A DNA stretch of 64,000 nt from Hahellaceae bacterium (GTDB lineage Bacteria; Pseudomonadota; Gammaproteobacteria; Pseudomonadales; Oleiphilaceae): NCBI GenBank assembly GCA_024234575.1, contig JACKOB010000002.1, positions 1,116,001 to 1,180,000 on the forward strand, given 5' to 3'. Below are positions 36,301-43,479 of this stretch, piece after piece. The notes under the pieces are model-generated. The model had not been told where the DNA came from and made no database searches. It worked only from the letters and a program-made list of their open reading frames with translations. The stretch's first letter is position 1. Each line of letters opens with the position of its first letter. The translations under genes and the position numbers were made by a program.

Positions 36301-37479
36301 AATGATCTGATCTCATTTGATTATGAACAAAAATTTCAATCTATCCTGAATAGAAGAAAAGTCGGCTATTTGGAATGGGGAACCACTGACCGTACCGGGA
36401 AATATTATTGCCGAGTCAATGTTGAGGGAGAGAGTGTGTTTTGCCACAGTTCTCAATTTATTGAGGATGTTGATGAAAATTCCCTATATGAAGGGTGCCC
36501 GGTTTATCTGGATTTTTTTACAAATGAAAAAGGTCCTTCCGGGTCAAACATATCATTTTCAGAGAGCTTACCCTCACGGCTCCAGGAGAAGGCACAGGAG
36601 ACCATCAATCGGGAGCTTTCCAAAATCATGGAGTATGCTGAAAAAGGAATCTTCAGCCTCCGGTTTCCAGCATTAACCATCTGGAATCATGGCCACTCCC
36701 TTTCAGAGTCAGATGTGCCTGACCATTTTAGAAACTCGATATTCGAAGGTACTCAAAAAATCATATCAATAATTGAAGCAGAAAATATTCCAGACACCCT
36801 TAAGGAGGAGCTTTTCTTCTTTCTGTGCTGTCTACATAAGGACGCCCCCGGGATTGTTGGTTCCCGGCTCCTTGATGCTGTGAAGGATAAAAAGCTTTTG
36901 CGGAGTTACTACAAGAATATTGCTTTCGCCATCGGTAATGCCGAACTGCCATACCAACAAGAGCTGTTGGAGAATGTCATCGACCCCATTGATAATGAGG
37001 GCCTAACCAGATCCATTACCATGGAGGTTTTGTCGATAGCCCTTTGGCGTTCCAAAACATTGATCAACAAATTGACTAAAGAGGAGCTCGGGGCTTTATC
37101 CAAAAACTTATATGACTGCCTTGAGTTCGACATTCAGAAGGTTGTGAATGATGGCAAAGGCTATCAGATCGCAACCCTCTGCAAGCATTTGGAGCTTCTT
37201 CTTGCACTCCTGAGAAGCCGAGGGATTGAGGGCGAAGAGCTCAAAATGATTTTCGCCCCGGATAATGATCTGACCAAAAAATATGTGACCTTGGTAGATG
37301 ATGTTTCCAGAATAGTATTCGATAGTGACATCGAGCTGAAGTCCCGAATCAGCCTTCAAATTGAAAAGCCGGACATGTTCCGCAACACACCCGATCTGCT
37401 ATACGCATTGCGGATGTACCTAACGGGAGACTCTGGAGCAAACACTATTGTTATCACAGGAGTCAGTGATGATGAATGA
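33340..37479 (+). CDS. 1379-residue CnuC-like protein: McrC/DUF2357-like N-terminus, two cold-shock domains, Hsp70-like core
   Basis: It follows CnuB by 3 bp. Residues 1-~230 resemble the DUF2357/McrC-type N-terminal region (SSVDTAENRLLRAFLFRLEQ). A cold-shock OB fold lies at ~332-395 (GKIKFIKPDKSFGFITS). Residues ~520-660 look like an Hsp70/actin nucleotide-binding domain: VVIDCGYAKSIAL and FVLVVDSFDGGISITPVQ match the phosphate-1 and phosphate-2 loops. Residues ~840-915 resemble an Hsp70 substrate-binding beta-sandwich (TPQRGRTVNIPVEESFTLPA). A second cold-shock-like domain is at ~1008-1067, then a helical tail. I see no clear PD-(D/E)XK nuclease motif, unlike McrC. RNA binding through the cold-shock domains is the likeliest function. 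Confidence 0.65.
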   Translation: MAEPQKYKLTARQKRMLSDYHQRQHATAQTVEPSIDAIDSVESIYKALNGQDEIKAKALLMLMLRSWLTEVSSFDPVSGHALHTGIVDFLDAVAKSLQDASPEGEIKDRIYRIVSHTKEAVLAIMEHTRDKILREHAMLPIHAAREVDSNSVQWLSRQPGRTLREKLSGKPYMKAVRRRSSVDTAENRLLRAFLFRLEQILIERQNVLSAAEEETCEELLVSIQRWLRTEDAAEIGAWGNLPPNNTLLQDKRYRKVWDGWLWLQAIDEQITGDGKRVHRDILRVIYWNTLSLLNHSGRFRTVQQPVGLDYDNFSIVPELPVRGYLFPTFDSKIIGKIKFIKPDKSFGFITSDDGRDLYFNPYNLSRKLDINSLSAGDEVSFVIGSNRQGECAYDITLPAGIIPIDFNVTGDKWKIQVGEDKYLLQIVSGNLVIEQAQGAKKKLKIEPTTLKEIPKTILSLVTDAPFEYSAPTNNQNGPIRMDSSVVDLCSIRPTFTNNTGSQAHLPFRLLKQHWPLNINRGVVIDCGYAKSIALHSDIETVSMRSLFSHSSALPDATKSSASMFFAKKLSDYIKADKLTYLVPDWGNDFDLEGIRKSVNFYFDESTPLPKSIAAIFAWQSSKKFVQDRVRENDFVLVVDSFDGGISITPVQAIYQKELDKILPETQGISWERHPTAIVPNKGIHTAMARNLDCNGCQTSEEILHLFGFDGLASDSGEVSFVKDNHWYHLPGSIREALTQDLDLNILSNYAISDCLNSTNRDCRGVGVFILPLEDTIRKPDVRMDYKWLGSAWSPIKGCQTLNRWQEEVDNIALWRDHLPELSIRIVRDGHFENFYLVKDATVTPQRGRTVNIPVEESFTLPAGQTHYSFPLQQGEGNKELQFVAYLKSPAFPLKKATACKLKMAYTYGADDPYKLKFIPLDSAEAGFKSIRVEWRSASEDEAADLENLPVPDFPARKSWSDFQKFPKEDGKSFSDLLDWCCSKLAGLNDLISFDYEQKFQSILNRRKVGYLEWGTTDRTGKYYCRVNVEGESVFCHSSQFIEDVDENSLYEGCPVYLDFFTNEKGPSGSNISFSESLPSRLQEKAQETINRELSKIMEYAEKGIFSLRFPALTIWNHGHSLSESDVPDHFRNSIFEGTQKIISIIEAENIPDTLKEELFFFLCCLHKDAPGIVGSRLLDAVKDKKLLRSYYKNIAFAIGNAELPYQQELLENVIDPIDNEGLTRSITMEVLSIALWRSKTLINKLTKEELGALSKNLYDCLEFDIQKVVNDGKGYQIATLCKHLELLLALLRSRGIEGEELKMIFAPDNDLTKKYVTLVDDVSRIVFDSDIELKSRISLQIEKPDMFRNTPDLLYALRMYLTGDSGANTIVITGVSDDE

Positions 37480-37558
37480 GATTTAGTTGGTCGGTTATTA
37501 TTGGTGCGATGCCAATTAGATATTGTGTAGATTTTGGGTTGTTATCAATACAAATTAC

Positions 37559-37789
37559 TTATTCCCTCGAAAGATCAAAAGTTCTTGATCTATTGATAAT
37601 TTCATTCACTGATTGCAACACGCGGCTTACGTCACTATAGAGCTCAGTTTTAAAAAATCTTTCTTTATTGTTACTGTTATTTTGAAGCTCGTTAAAAATT
37701 GCATTGATAGAAATACAGACTGCAAACGTCTGTACATCTGTTAACCGAATGCCATTAATAGTTACATCTGCTATCAAATTATCGTTCAC
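37559..37789 (-). CDS. Small hypothetical protein near the transposon right end
   Basis: 76 residues on the minus strand from a GTG at 37789; no strong ribosome site is visible. The predicted protein is soluble and helical, with a middle rich in N and E, and matches nothing I recognise. It sits between the last defence gene (37479) and the right-end repeats, opposite in strand. It may be real cargo or chance. Confidence 0.3.
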   Translation of the reverse strand: MNDNLIADVTINGIRLTDVQTFAVCISINAIFNELQNNSNNKERFFKTELYSDVSRVLQSVNEIINRSRTFDLSRE

Positions 37790-37838
37790 TGGAGTGGTCT
37801 CTCTAAAAGTTGATTACCGCTATTATTACAATTTTAAG

Positions 37839-37931
37839 CGACAGATTTTGTCGCAGGAGAGGCTGCTTTGATTTCATTCTAAATGTCGACGAATTGTCCG
37901 GAATCAGTCCGATTAATTGATTCGAATGACA
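37839..37931 (-). repeat. Right end of the Tn7-like element with transposase binding sites
   Basis: The terminal copy (37906-37931, read on the minus strand) begins TGTCATTCGAAT and mirrors L1. A second site, TGTCGACGAATT-GTCCGGAAT (37884-37904), abuts it but points the opposite way from what a right end normally shows. Further in, GCGACA-GATTT-TGTCGC (37839-37855) is a small inverted repeat containing the TGTCG core in both directions. The right end is thus much shorter and differently arranged than the left. Confidence 0.75.
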
Positions 37932-37962
37932 CCTCTTGTCATACGACAGCAAAAGCCGGAAT
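37932..37962 (+). repeat. Right target-site duplication CCTCT followed by a second left-end-like terminus
   Basis: CCTCT at 37932-37936 matches 8255-8259. It is immediately followed by TGTCATACGACAGC and then CCGGAAT at 37956-37962. In 26 bp, both the TGTC start and the CCGGAAT end sit at the same offsets as in L1. This is what would be left if an older related element occupied the same CCTCT site before the present one inserted. Confidence 0.6.
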
Positions 37963-38401
37963 TCATCCCGATAATTTCTGCTATTTCCAATCGGGGAAAC
38001 TCACCTAACAAGATCGATCGTCATATCAGATGGGATTATTAGTTCTCTAGCGGAAGTAGTAGTCGTTTTCTTAGTTTTAATGTCAGTTAAAGCTATCTAT
38101 ATGTTTTTATTTAAAAAATATTAGCTTCTGTCCCGCCTACATTTTTGGTAGATTTTCAAGGGTTCTGGTGGTTTCTGGGACATCCATCACGCACTTTATA
38201 ACAGTGACTTGATCGTTTAAACATCAATACGACCCCAATTCCCGTCTTCCTCCGCATTCCTCGGGTACTACCTTAGATCTGTTGTCGATAGAAACTAAGC
38301 TATTATGTATAGACAGTGATATTGATAGAAGTATCAATGGTTAAACGAATTCAACACATTCGCAATAAATTGACTCCACATCTACTACCTAGGTGCAACC
38401 A
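37963..38401. other. Non-coding, AT-rich stretch after the second end
   Basis: About 440 bp with no credible gene. It holds a small AATCGGGG/CCCGAT-type repeat near 37970-38000, and a partial MITE end at 38209-38236. The promoter of the DUF2189 gene presumably lies here. Confidence 0.4.
38209..38236 (+). repeat. MITE-like repeat, right-terminal fragment (copy D)
   Basis: Only the last ~28 bp remain: TTTAAACATCAATACGACCCC, close to the ends of the full copies at 41465 and 48654. The left part is lost. Confidence 0.6.
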
Positions 38402-39217
38402 ATGTCTATTGAAAACAATAAAAATAACGATAACGACCGAGAATCCCCAAATAAGGACGAGCTGCCTTTTGTTGCGCCATGCCACTTACTGCCAATGAAT
38501 GCGCCATTTAAATGGATTAAGGAAGGCTGGCAAGATATCAAAAAGGCACCAAAGCAGAGTTTGACCTATGGTTTTATTTTGTTGCTGCTTAGTTATCTAA
38601 TCACGGCCTGTAACTACTGGTTTGGCAATCTTGGCATGTTTATTGGGTTGATCACCGGGTTTGTATTTCTAGGTCCGATTCTCGCCCTGAATCTTTACTC
38701 TATTAGTGCCCGCCTTGAGCGTGGTGCACCTAACTCAATCAGTTTGAATTTTAAAGATGCGATATCACAGATCAGTAATGAGATGATATTTACGGTGATT
38801 CTTGGCATTGTCTTTCTAATTTGGGCAAGAGCCGCAACGGGCATTCACATTTTCTTCCCGGAAAACAGTGATGCTAACTGGACGGAGATGCTACTGTTTC
38901 TAGGTGTTGGCAGCAGTATTGGCGCGATATTTTGCGCCATTATATTTACTGCGTCGGCTTTTTCTTTGCCAATGCTGCTGGATAAAGACACCGATACGGT
39001 TTCTGCCGTCGTCAGCAGTATCAATGCCGTTCTTAGAAACAAACCCGCGATGATGGTATGGGCGGCAATCATTGTGGGTTGCGTCATTGTGGGGGTTTTA
39101 ACTGCTTATCTTGCCTTTGTGGTGCTGTTGCCATTATTGGGGCACGCGACCTGGCACTCCTATAAGGACACCATTGATGCTAGTGACTGGCCGGATAGAA
39201 AGATTGAGGAAGAGTAA
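38402..39217 (+). CDS. DUF2189 family membrane protein
   Basis: 271 residues from ATG 38402; the frame also opens at a GTG nine bases earlier. After a polar N-terminus rich in N, D and E, the sequence FKWIKEGWQDIKKAPKQSLTYG leads into the first of about six transmembrane helices, the usual layout of DUF2189 proteins. A later HATWHSYKDTID segment is also family-typical. Function unknown; an inner-membrane role is certain from the hydrophobic segments. It converges with the Yip1-like gene, the stop codons being 6 bp apart. Confidence 0.8.
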   Translation: MSIENNKNNDNDRESPNKDELPFVAPCHLLPMNAPFKWIKEGWQDIKKAPKQSLTYGFILLLLSYLITACNYWFGNLGMFIGLITGFVFLGPILALNLYSISARLERGAPNSISLNFKDAISQISNEMIFTVILGIVFLIWARAATGIHIFFPENSDANWTEMLLFLGVGSSIGAIFCAIIFTASAFSLPMLLDKDTDTVSAVVSSINAVLRNKPAMMVWAAIIVGCVIVGVLTAYLAFVVLLPLLGHATWHSYKDTIDASDWPDRKIEEE

Positions 39218-39223
39218 CCGGTA

Positions 39224-39895
39224 TCACCCGGACACAAACACGGGTGAATACCCGAAACTCCAAAGCAGAACAGTACCTACCAGGGTTGCCACTAAATAGA
39301 TAAGACCCACGGTAAGAATCGAAATGCCAAACAAAAAAGCTCGCTCTTCGTTAATTCCCATGACAATGGGTAAACCCCGATAAAACAAATAAGCAGAATA
39401 GAGGCCCGCAAATAGCAATACGATCATATTAAGTAATGGCTCGGGATAAATTAATATGCCCCCGGCTAAAAAAAGCGGTATGCATGCATAGGAAGAGAGA
39501 ATATAACCGTTCGCGGATTGTTCGTCGGGCTCTCCTCCATAGGTCTTAGCCATCCAATCTGACAAATAGCCTAAACCAAAAACACCGCAGAGTATGGCTG
39601 AATAAGTAAATAAGGTAAGCTCCAATGCACTTATGATCGTCAATTTGGTGACAGTGCCATTCCCTATTTGCCAACCCAATTGCGTGGAAGATATAAAGGC
39701 ACACACCGGGCCGATGGATGCGAGTAAGGCTAGAAAAATGGCATCAGAAGCTGTGGGACCGCTAACTTCCCGGTGGATTTCACTCCATTCCTGATCAGGG
39801 TGCGTGAGAATTCCGTAAGCATGACTGAGGAACATAATGGCATCTTCCAAGTATATCGATGCCTTTAATATAGTCTTCGTCTCCATTGGGAGCAA
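39224..39895 (-). CDS. Yip1 domain membrane protein
   Basis: 223 residues. A short amphipathic N-terminus with HAYGILTHPDQEWSEIHRE (the standard lead-in of bacterial Yip1/DUF1282 proteins) is followed by five hydrophobic helices. GYLSDWMAKTYGGEPDEQ and SSYACIPLFLAG are typical of the family. Its physiological role is unknown in bacteria. It is convergent with DUF2189 and 25 bp from a MITE copy at its 5' side. Confidence 0.8.
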   Translation of the reverse strand: MLPMETKTILKASIYLEDAIMFLSHAYGILTHPDQEWSEIHREVSGPTASDAIFLALLASIGPVCAFISSTQLGWQIGNGTVTKLTIISALELTLFTYSAILCGVFGLGYLSDWMAKTYGGEPDEQSANGYILSSYACIPLFLAGGILIYPEPLLNMIVLLFAGLYSAYLFYRGLPIVMGINEERAFLFGISILTVGLIYLVATLVGTVLLWSFGYSPVFVSG

Positions 39896-39920
39896 CTAAC
39901 AAAACAACAGCAAACAAAAT

Positions 39921-39997
39921 GGGGTCGTAATGAATATTCTTTGACCACCCCAAATACCCCTGGCTCCCTTAAGTAAGTGCCATTCCAATACGCCCCC
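39921..39997 (+). repeat. MITE-like repeat with internal deletion (copy A)
   Basis: It starts GGGGTCGTAATGAAT and follows the other copies to AATACG, where the next ~36 bp are missing before a CCCC end. The deletion lies between two AATACG words that occur in full copies, so recombination or slippage between them explains it. Confidence 0.65.
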
Positions 39998-40075
39998 ACT
40001 CCTTGAACAAAATATGTCTAGAATTAATATTCTATTCAGAGTTTTTGTCACACGTATGAGACTTCTTTCCGGATT

Positions 40076-41272
40076 TTATATTGGCGAGAGCTCTGGCAGA
40101 TAATAACGCTCTGCATGCTCGGGTATCGCCCAACGTAAGGGTGATCGGGAGCTGGTTTCCGTAAGCAATCCTTCCTCTTTTAATTGCTGTACAAGCTTGC
40201 GGGCTGTAGCCAAGCTTAGCCCGCTAATCTCTGCCACTTCAGCTCTTGGGAACTCGCCTAATAAAAACGCTCGTTCAAGCAATTTTGTTGCTTCTGGCCT
40301 TAGATTACCCATACCACGAATTAGTCCTTTTCCGCGATCATCAACATAGGCTCGAATTCGCTTTTCCATGCCTTGAAGATCCAGAATATCCGTCATGTAA
40401 TCTACTTGATCAATGGCTGTTTTTATCATGTATTCGCAAAATGAAACTAACGCGCTTTCTGAGAGGGCGCCTCGACCATCTCTATCACCTTTTCTGGGAT
40501 GGTCCGCTCTTGCAAGTGACGCTTTATACTCGGCATTTGTGCGTGCCAAGCCTCTGCTCAGGCACCAAATACCATAGCCACCAATGCCGATGCATTTCAA
40601 AAATAAGTCAGTATAAAGGCGACCAACCCTTCCGTTACCATCTAAAAAGGGGTGAACCCAAACGAATCGGTGATGCGAAGACATCGCTGCAATAACACGT
40701 TTCTGGCCCCTCAGTCGGTCTAAACGATATGCTTGTGAAAACCGCTGCATGAAAATTGAGATTTCACCACCTGTTGGTGGCACATGCCTGCCTACCTGCA
40801 CATCATCTGTACGAAACTGCCCAGGCACAACCAATAACTCACTACCAGGTTCGCTGGTGACTTTTCGAAGACTATCAGGGATGCCCTCATAAAACATTTT
40901 GTGAATATCGAGAAAGCATTGTTCTGAAAGCAGATACTCGTCGGAAATTTCCATTTCAGATAATTGACGCTGAACATTAATATGCGCCAGTGATTCTAGC
41001 TGTAAATCACGCTTCACCGGGTCTGAGTCGTAGCTACCCTGCATGGCTTTGCGTATTTCTCTTGGATGCGTGCTATTCCCCTCAATGAGGTTAGAGTAAT
41101 AAGAGTTCATGACACGCATATGCTCTTCTAGCACTATGGCTGTTTTAGGTTTTACCATGCCGTTTAGTGCAGCAGCTTTTCTTTCCAAATCCAGTGCGAG
41201 ATCAGGTAAGTCTGACTTATCGATGGTGATGTCTGATGGAATCATGGGCTCCATAGCAAAAGTAGCGGTCAT
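40076..41272 (-). CDS. Fic family protein (class II, auto-inhibited AMP-transferase) with winged HTH
   Basis: 398 residues. The Fic motif HPFLDGNGR (207-215) is complete, with catalytic H207. The N-terminal inhibitory helix motif S-x-x-x-E-G-N lies at 60-66 (SNLIEGN), so activity should be self-restrained by E64. The N-terminal Fic_N region precedes it. The last ~65 residues form a winged HTH (AEVAEISGLSLATARKLVQQ). Such Fic-wHTH proteins usually modify a target protein with AMP and may regulate their own gene. The 5' region is AT-rich and followed by MITE copy B. No adjacent antitoxin is needed with an internal inhibitor. Confidence 0.9.
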   Translation of the reverse strand: MTATFAMEPMIPSDITIDKSDLPDLALDLERKAAALNGMVKPKTAIVLEEHMRVMNSYYSNLIEGNSTHPREIRKAMQGSYDSDPVKRDLQLESLAHINVQRQLSEMEISDEYLLSEQCFLDIHKMFYEGIPDSLRKVTSEPGSELLVVPGQFRTDDVQVGRHVPPTGGEISIFMQRFSQAYRLDRLRGQKRVIAAMSSHHRFVWVHPFLDGNGRVGRLYTDLFLKCIGIGGYGIWCLSRGLARTNAEYKASLARADHPRKGDRDGRGALSESALVSFCEYMIKTAIDQVDYMTDILDLQGMEKRIRAYVDDRGKGLIRGMGNLRPEATKLLERAFLLGEFPRAEVAEISGLSLATARKLVQQLKEEGLLTETSSRSPLRWAIPEHAERYYLPELSPI

Positions 41273-41464
41273 TTTTCTCAGTTCTTTTATCAGTTAATAA
41301 AAGGCATACCTGTTTGATATTATTGGCTTAAATCTAGTAAATTATTTCAAATAATACCTAATATTTCTCAGTTTAGATATCAGTTTCGTTTGGAGAAAAA
41401 AGGCAGCTCTTGAAAGGGTGGATAAACACACACATCACAAATGGACAATGATAGTCCGCAAAAT

Positions 41465-41576
41465 GGGGTTGTAATGAATATTCTTTGACCACCCCAAATA
41501 CCTCTAGCTCCCTTAAGTAAGTGCCATTCCAATGCGCTCTATTGTGAGTTGGTCATTTAAAAATCAATACGACCCC
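41465..41576 (+). repeat. MITE-like repeat, complete (copy B, 112 bp)
   Basis: Ends are GGGGT-YGTAATGA and TCAATACGACCCC, inverted relatives of each other. The inner part (TTCTTTGACCACCCC, CTTAAGTAAGTGCCATTCC) is shared with the copy at 48654 and, in part, 39921. No ORF lies inside. It sits in the ~420-bp gap between the Fic and ATPase genes, which otherwise shows only AT-rich promoter-like DNA. Confidence 0.75.
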
Positions 41577-41695
41577 ATTCCTTGTAAAATATCGCAATAG
41601 AAAAATAGATATTTCACAGCTATGTATTTATACTTGTAAAATATTAAGTATATTTATGACTTATTTTACTTCAATTATAAAAGACAGACACCAAC

Positions 41696-43126
41696 ATGTA
41701 CTTCGTAGAACGAGTAGATGAACTCAATAAACTAACCGAAATACATGCAAGACCTAACCCGGCATTTGTGGTGATTTATGGTCGAAGACGCATAGGAAAA
41801 ACAGAGACCGTGCGTCACTTCTGTGAGCGGAATGCCATCAACTATTTAGAGTTTGCCGGCAAACTTGAGCAGTCAAAAGCACAGCAGGTTCAAGGGTTCG
41901 CCAGAAAGCTCGCAAGGTACGCTCCCGATTTAAACATGGGTGAAGTGAATTCCTGGCAAGATATATTCTACCTTCTGGAAGACTATATCGAGACACAACC
42001 CACAGATAAGAAAACCGTGCTATTTCTTGATGAACTACCCTGGATGGACACGCCAAAATCCGGCTTCCTTGGTGATCTAGCCTCGTTCTGGAATGAATAC
42101 TGTTCCAGAAAAAGTAATGTCATGCTCATCGTGTGTGGCTCCGCTGCCTCATACATGCTTAAAAAAATCCTGCAAGACAAAGGCCCTCTTCATGGCCGAG
42201 TAACTGATAAGATTGGCATGGAGCAGTTCAATCTAAAATCCACAAAAGTACTCCTGGAAGCCAATGGCTGGACCCTATCCAACAAGTCCATTACAGATAT
42301 TTACATGGCATTAGGAGGTGTTGCCAAATACCTAATGTCGTTAAACAGCCAGTTAACACCAAATCAAGCGATTCAAGAGCTTTGCTTTTCAAAAAATGCG
42401 TTACTTAAAACCGAATATCAAACGCTGTTTCATTCTCTCTTTAGAGACGCAAAAGCCCACTATGCAATCATGGGTGTCTTGGCTAATCGATGGGAAGGGC
42501 TCAATCAAGAAGACATTGCGACAAATACCGGGCTGAGCAGAGCTTATATCACCAGGGCTCTGGATGAGTTGACCGCTTCTGGCTTTATTACGATGAAGCC
42601 TCTATTTGGCAACAAAAAGCGAGAGGCCCTTTATGTGGGCAGTGATATGTTTAGTTATTTCCACCACCAATGGATAGCAGGTGCTTCGACTCGAGACTGG
42701 ACAACAACAGCCTTCACTCAATCGTATCGCTCGTGGTCGGGTTTTGCGTTTGAAAAAGTATGTCACTTACATGTAGACCAAATTAAACAGGCGCTGGGAA
42801 TTAGCGGCATACCCACAAGCACACATTATTGGTCGCATACTCCGCAAGATAAATCAGATCAGGGAACACAAATCGACCTGTTGATAAAACACGAAAATGG
42901 CAGCCGGGATATCGAGCTGGTGGAATGCAAATACTACGAAGGGGAGTTTGTTATTTCCAAATCCTATAAGCAGGAGCTTCAACGAAAAAGAGCCGTTTTT
43001 AACGAAAGCACGGGCAATAAATTTAATGTACGGATTGTCCTTTGTGCTGCTGAGGGAGTGGCACGAAACGAGCATTTAGATGAATTAAACCCAAAAGTCA
43101 TTACGCTGGAAGATCTGATTAAATAA
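41696..43126 (+). CDS. P-loop ATPase with DUF234 / PD-(D/E)XK-like C-terminus
   Basis: 476 residues. Walker A GRRRIGKTE (~29-37), Walker B VLFLDELPWMD, then a STAND-like small domain and winged helix (LNQEDIATNTGLSRAYITRAL). The C-terminal DUF234 region contains GTQIDLLI and IELVECKYYEG, in which D and E-x-K match the restriction-nuclease-like fold. Archaeal-type ATPases of this class are common in accessory DNA and are suspected to take part in conflict or mobile-element systems. Function unknown. It stands alone. Confidence 0.85.
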   Translation: MYFVERVDELNKLTEIHARPNPAFVVIYGRRRIGKTETVRHFCERNAINYLEFAGKLEQSKAQQVQGFARKLARYAPDLNMGEVNSWQDIFYLLEDYIETQPTDKKTVLFLDELPWMDTPKSGFLGDLASFWNEYCSRKSNVMLIVCGSAASYMLKKILQDKGPLHGRVTDKIGMEQFNLKSTKVLLEANGWTLSNKSITDIYMALGGVAKYLMSLNSQLTPNQAIQELCFSKNALLKTEYQTLFHSLFRDAKAHYAIMGVLANRWEGLNQEDIATNTGLSRAYITRALDELTASGFITMKPLFGNKKREALYVGSDMFSYFHHQWIAGASTRDWTTTAFTQSYRSWSGFAFEKVCHLHVDQIKQALGISGIPTSTHYWSHTPQDKSDQGTQIDLLIKHENGSRDIELVECKYYEGEFVISKSYKQELQRKRAVFNESTGNKFNVRIVLCAAEGVARNEHLDELNPKVITLEDLIK

Positions 43127-43313
43127 ATGCGCTAAGACTTGAGTCAGTTATGACACGACAGGATGGGCATAAACTTCCCCAAAACCCGCCGAATTAACTG
43201 TTTCTAGCAATTTCCAAAAAATGGCCAGTTTGTCAGAAATGTCGATGGATAGGTTTTGATTTTTTCTTAGGGGTGCCTGTCCAATCTGATGCCTAGGAGA
43301 GCTAGCCCTACAG

Positions 43314-43433
43314 CTCGAAGCTATCAGCCAGCTACCTGATAATGAACAACTTGTAGTGAAGGAGGTTTTAGAGAGTCTGATAATTAAATATCAGACGAGG
43401 AAGTGGGATACTTCGCGGACAGCGGCTCAATAA
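43314..43433 (+). pseudogene. 3' remnant of an XRE-type regulator gene
   Basis: A 39-codon open stretch without start ends at TAA 43431-43433. It reads LEAISQLPDNEQLVVKEVLE and continues with a SLIIKYQTRKWDTSR-like tail, the typical C-terminus of small XRE/HTH_3 regulators. The DNA-binding half is gone. It lies just before a terminator hairpin. The rest of 43127-43313 is featureless. Confidence 0.5.
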
Positions 43434-43462
43434 AAAAGCCCAGCTCGATGGCTGGGCTTTTT
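43432..43462 (-). terminator. Bidirectional intrinsic terminator
   Basis: AAAAAAGCCCAGC-TCGATG-GCTGGGCTTTTT: a 9-bp GC-rich stem (AGCCCAGCT-type) with A-run on one side and T-run on the other. It can end both the XRE remnant transcript and the minus-strand immunity gene, whose stop is 18 bp away. Confidence 0.85.
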
Positions 43463-43479
43463 GCTTATCAACCGAACTG

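Larger units (their letters stand above)
8260..37931 (+). mobile_element. Complete Tn7-like transposon (~29.7 kb) carrying a CoCoNuT/TerY-P/CARF defence island
   Basis: Both ends begin TGTC and share a ~26-bp imperfect terminal inverted repeat (about 20 of 26 positions: TGTC-R-T, GAAT, AATTA and CGGA blocks). The element is bounded by an exact 5-bp duplication, CCTCT, at 8255-8259 and 37932-37936, the size made by Tn7-family transposases. Inside the left end are TniQ, a TnsA-TnsB fusion, TnsC and a second TniQ, then ~23 kb of cargo. Insertion is just past tRNA-Arg with the left end proximal, which suggests TniQ/TnsD-guided targeting of the tRNA gene. No cas genes or CRISPR repeats were seen, so this is not a CAST. 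Confidence 0.9.

Noticed and set aside
8260..37931. Possibility of a CRISPR-associated transposon
   Set aside because: No array of regularly spaced repeats and no Cas6/7/8/5 or Cas12k-like gene was seen. The CARF proteins are tied to the sigma54/CoCoNuT operon instead.
43151..43163. TATGACACGACA, a possible right end (TGTCGTGTCATA inverted) of the second, older Tn7-like element
   Set aside because: The following bases are GGATG, not CCTCT, and no subterminal repeats were found, so the match is too short to call an end.
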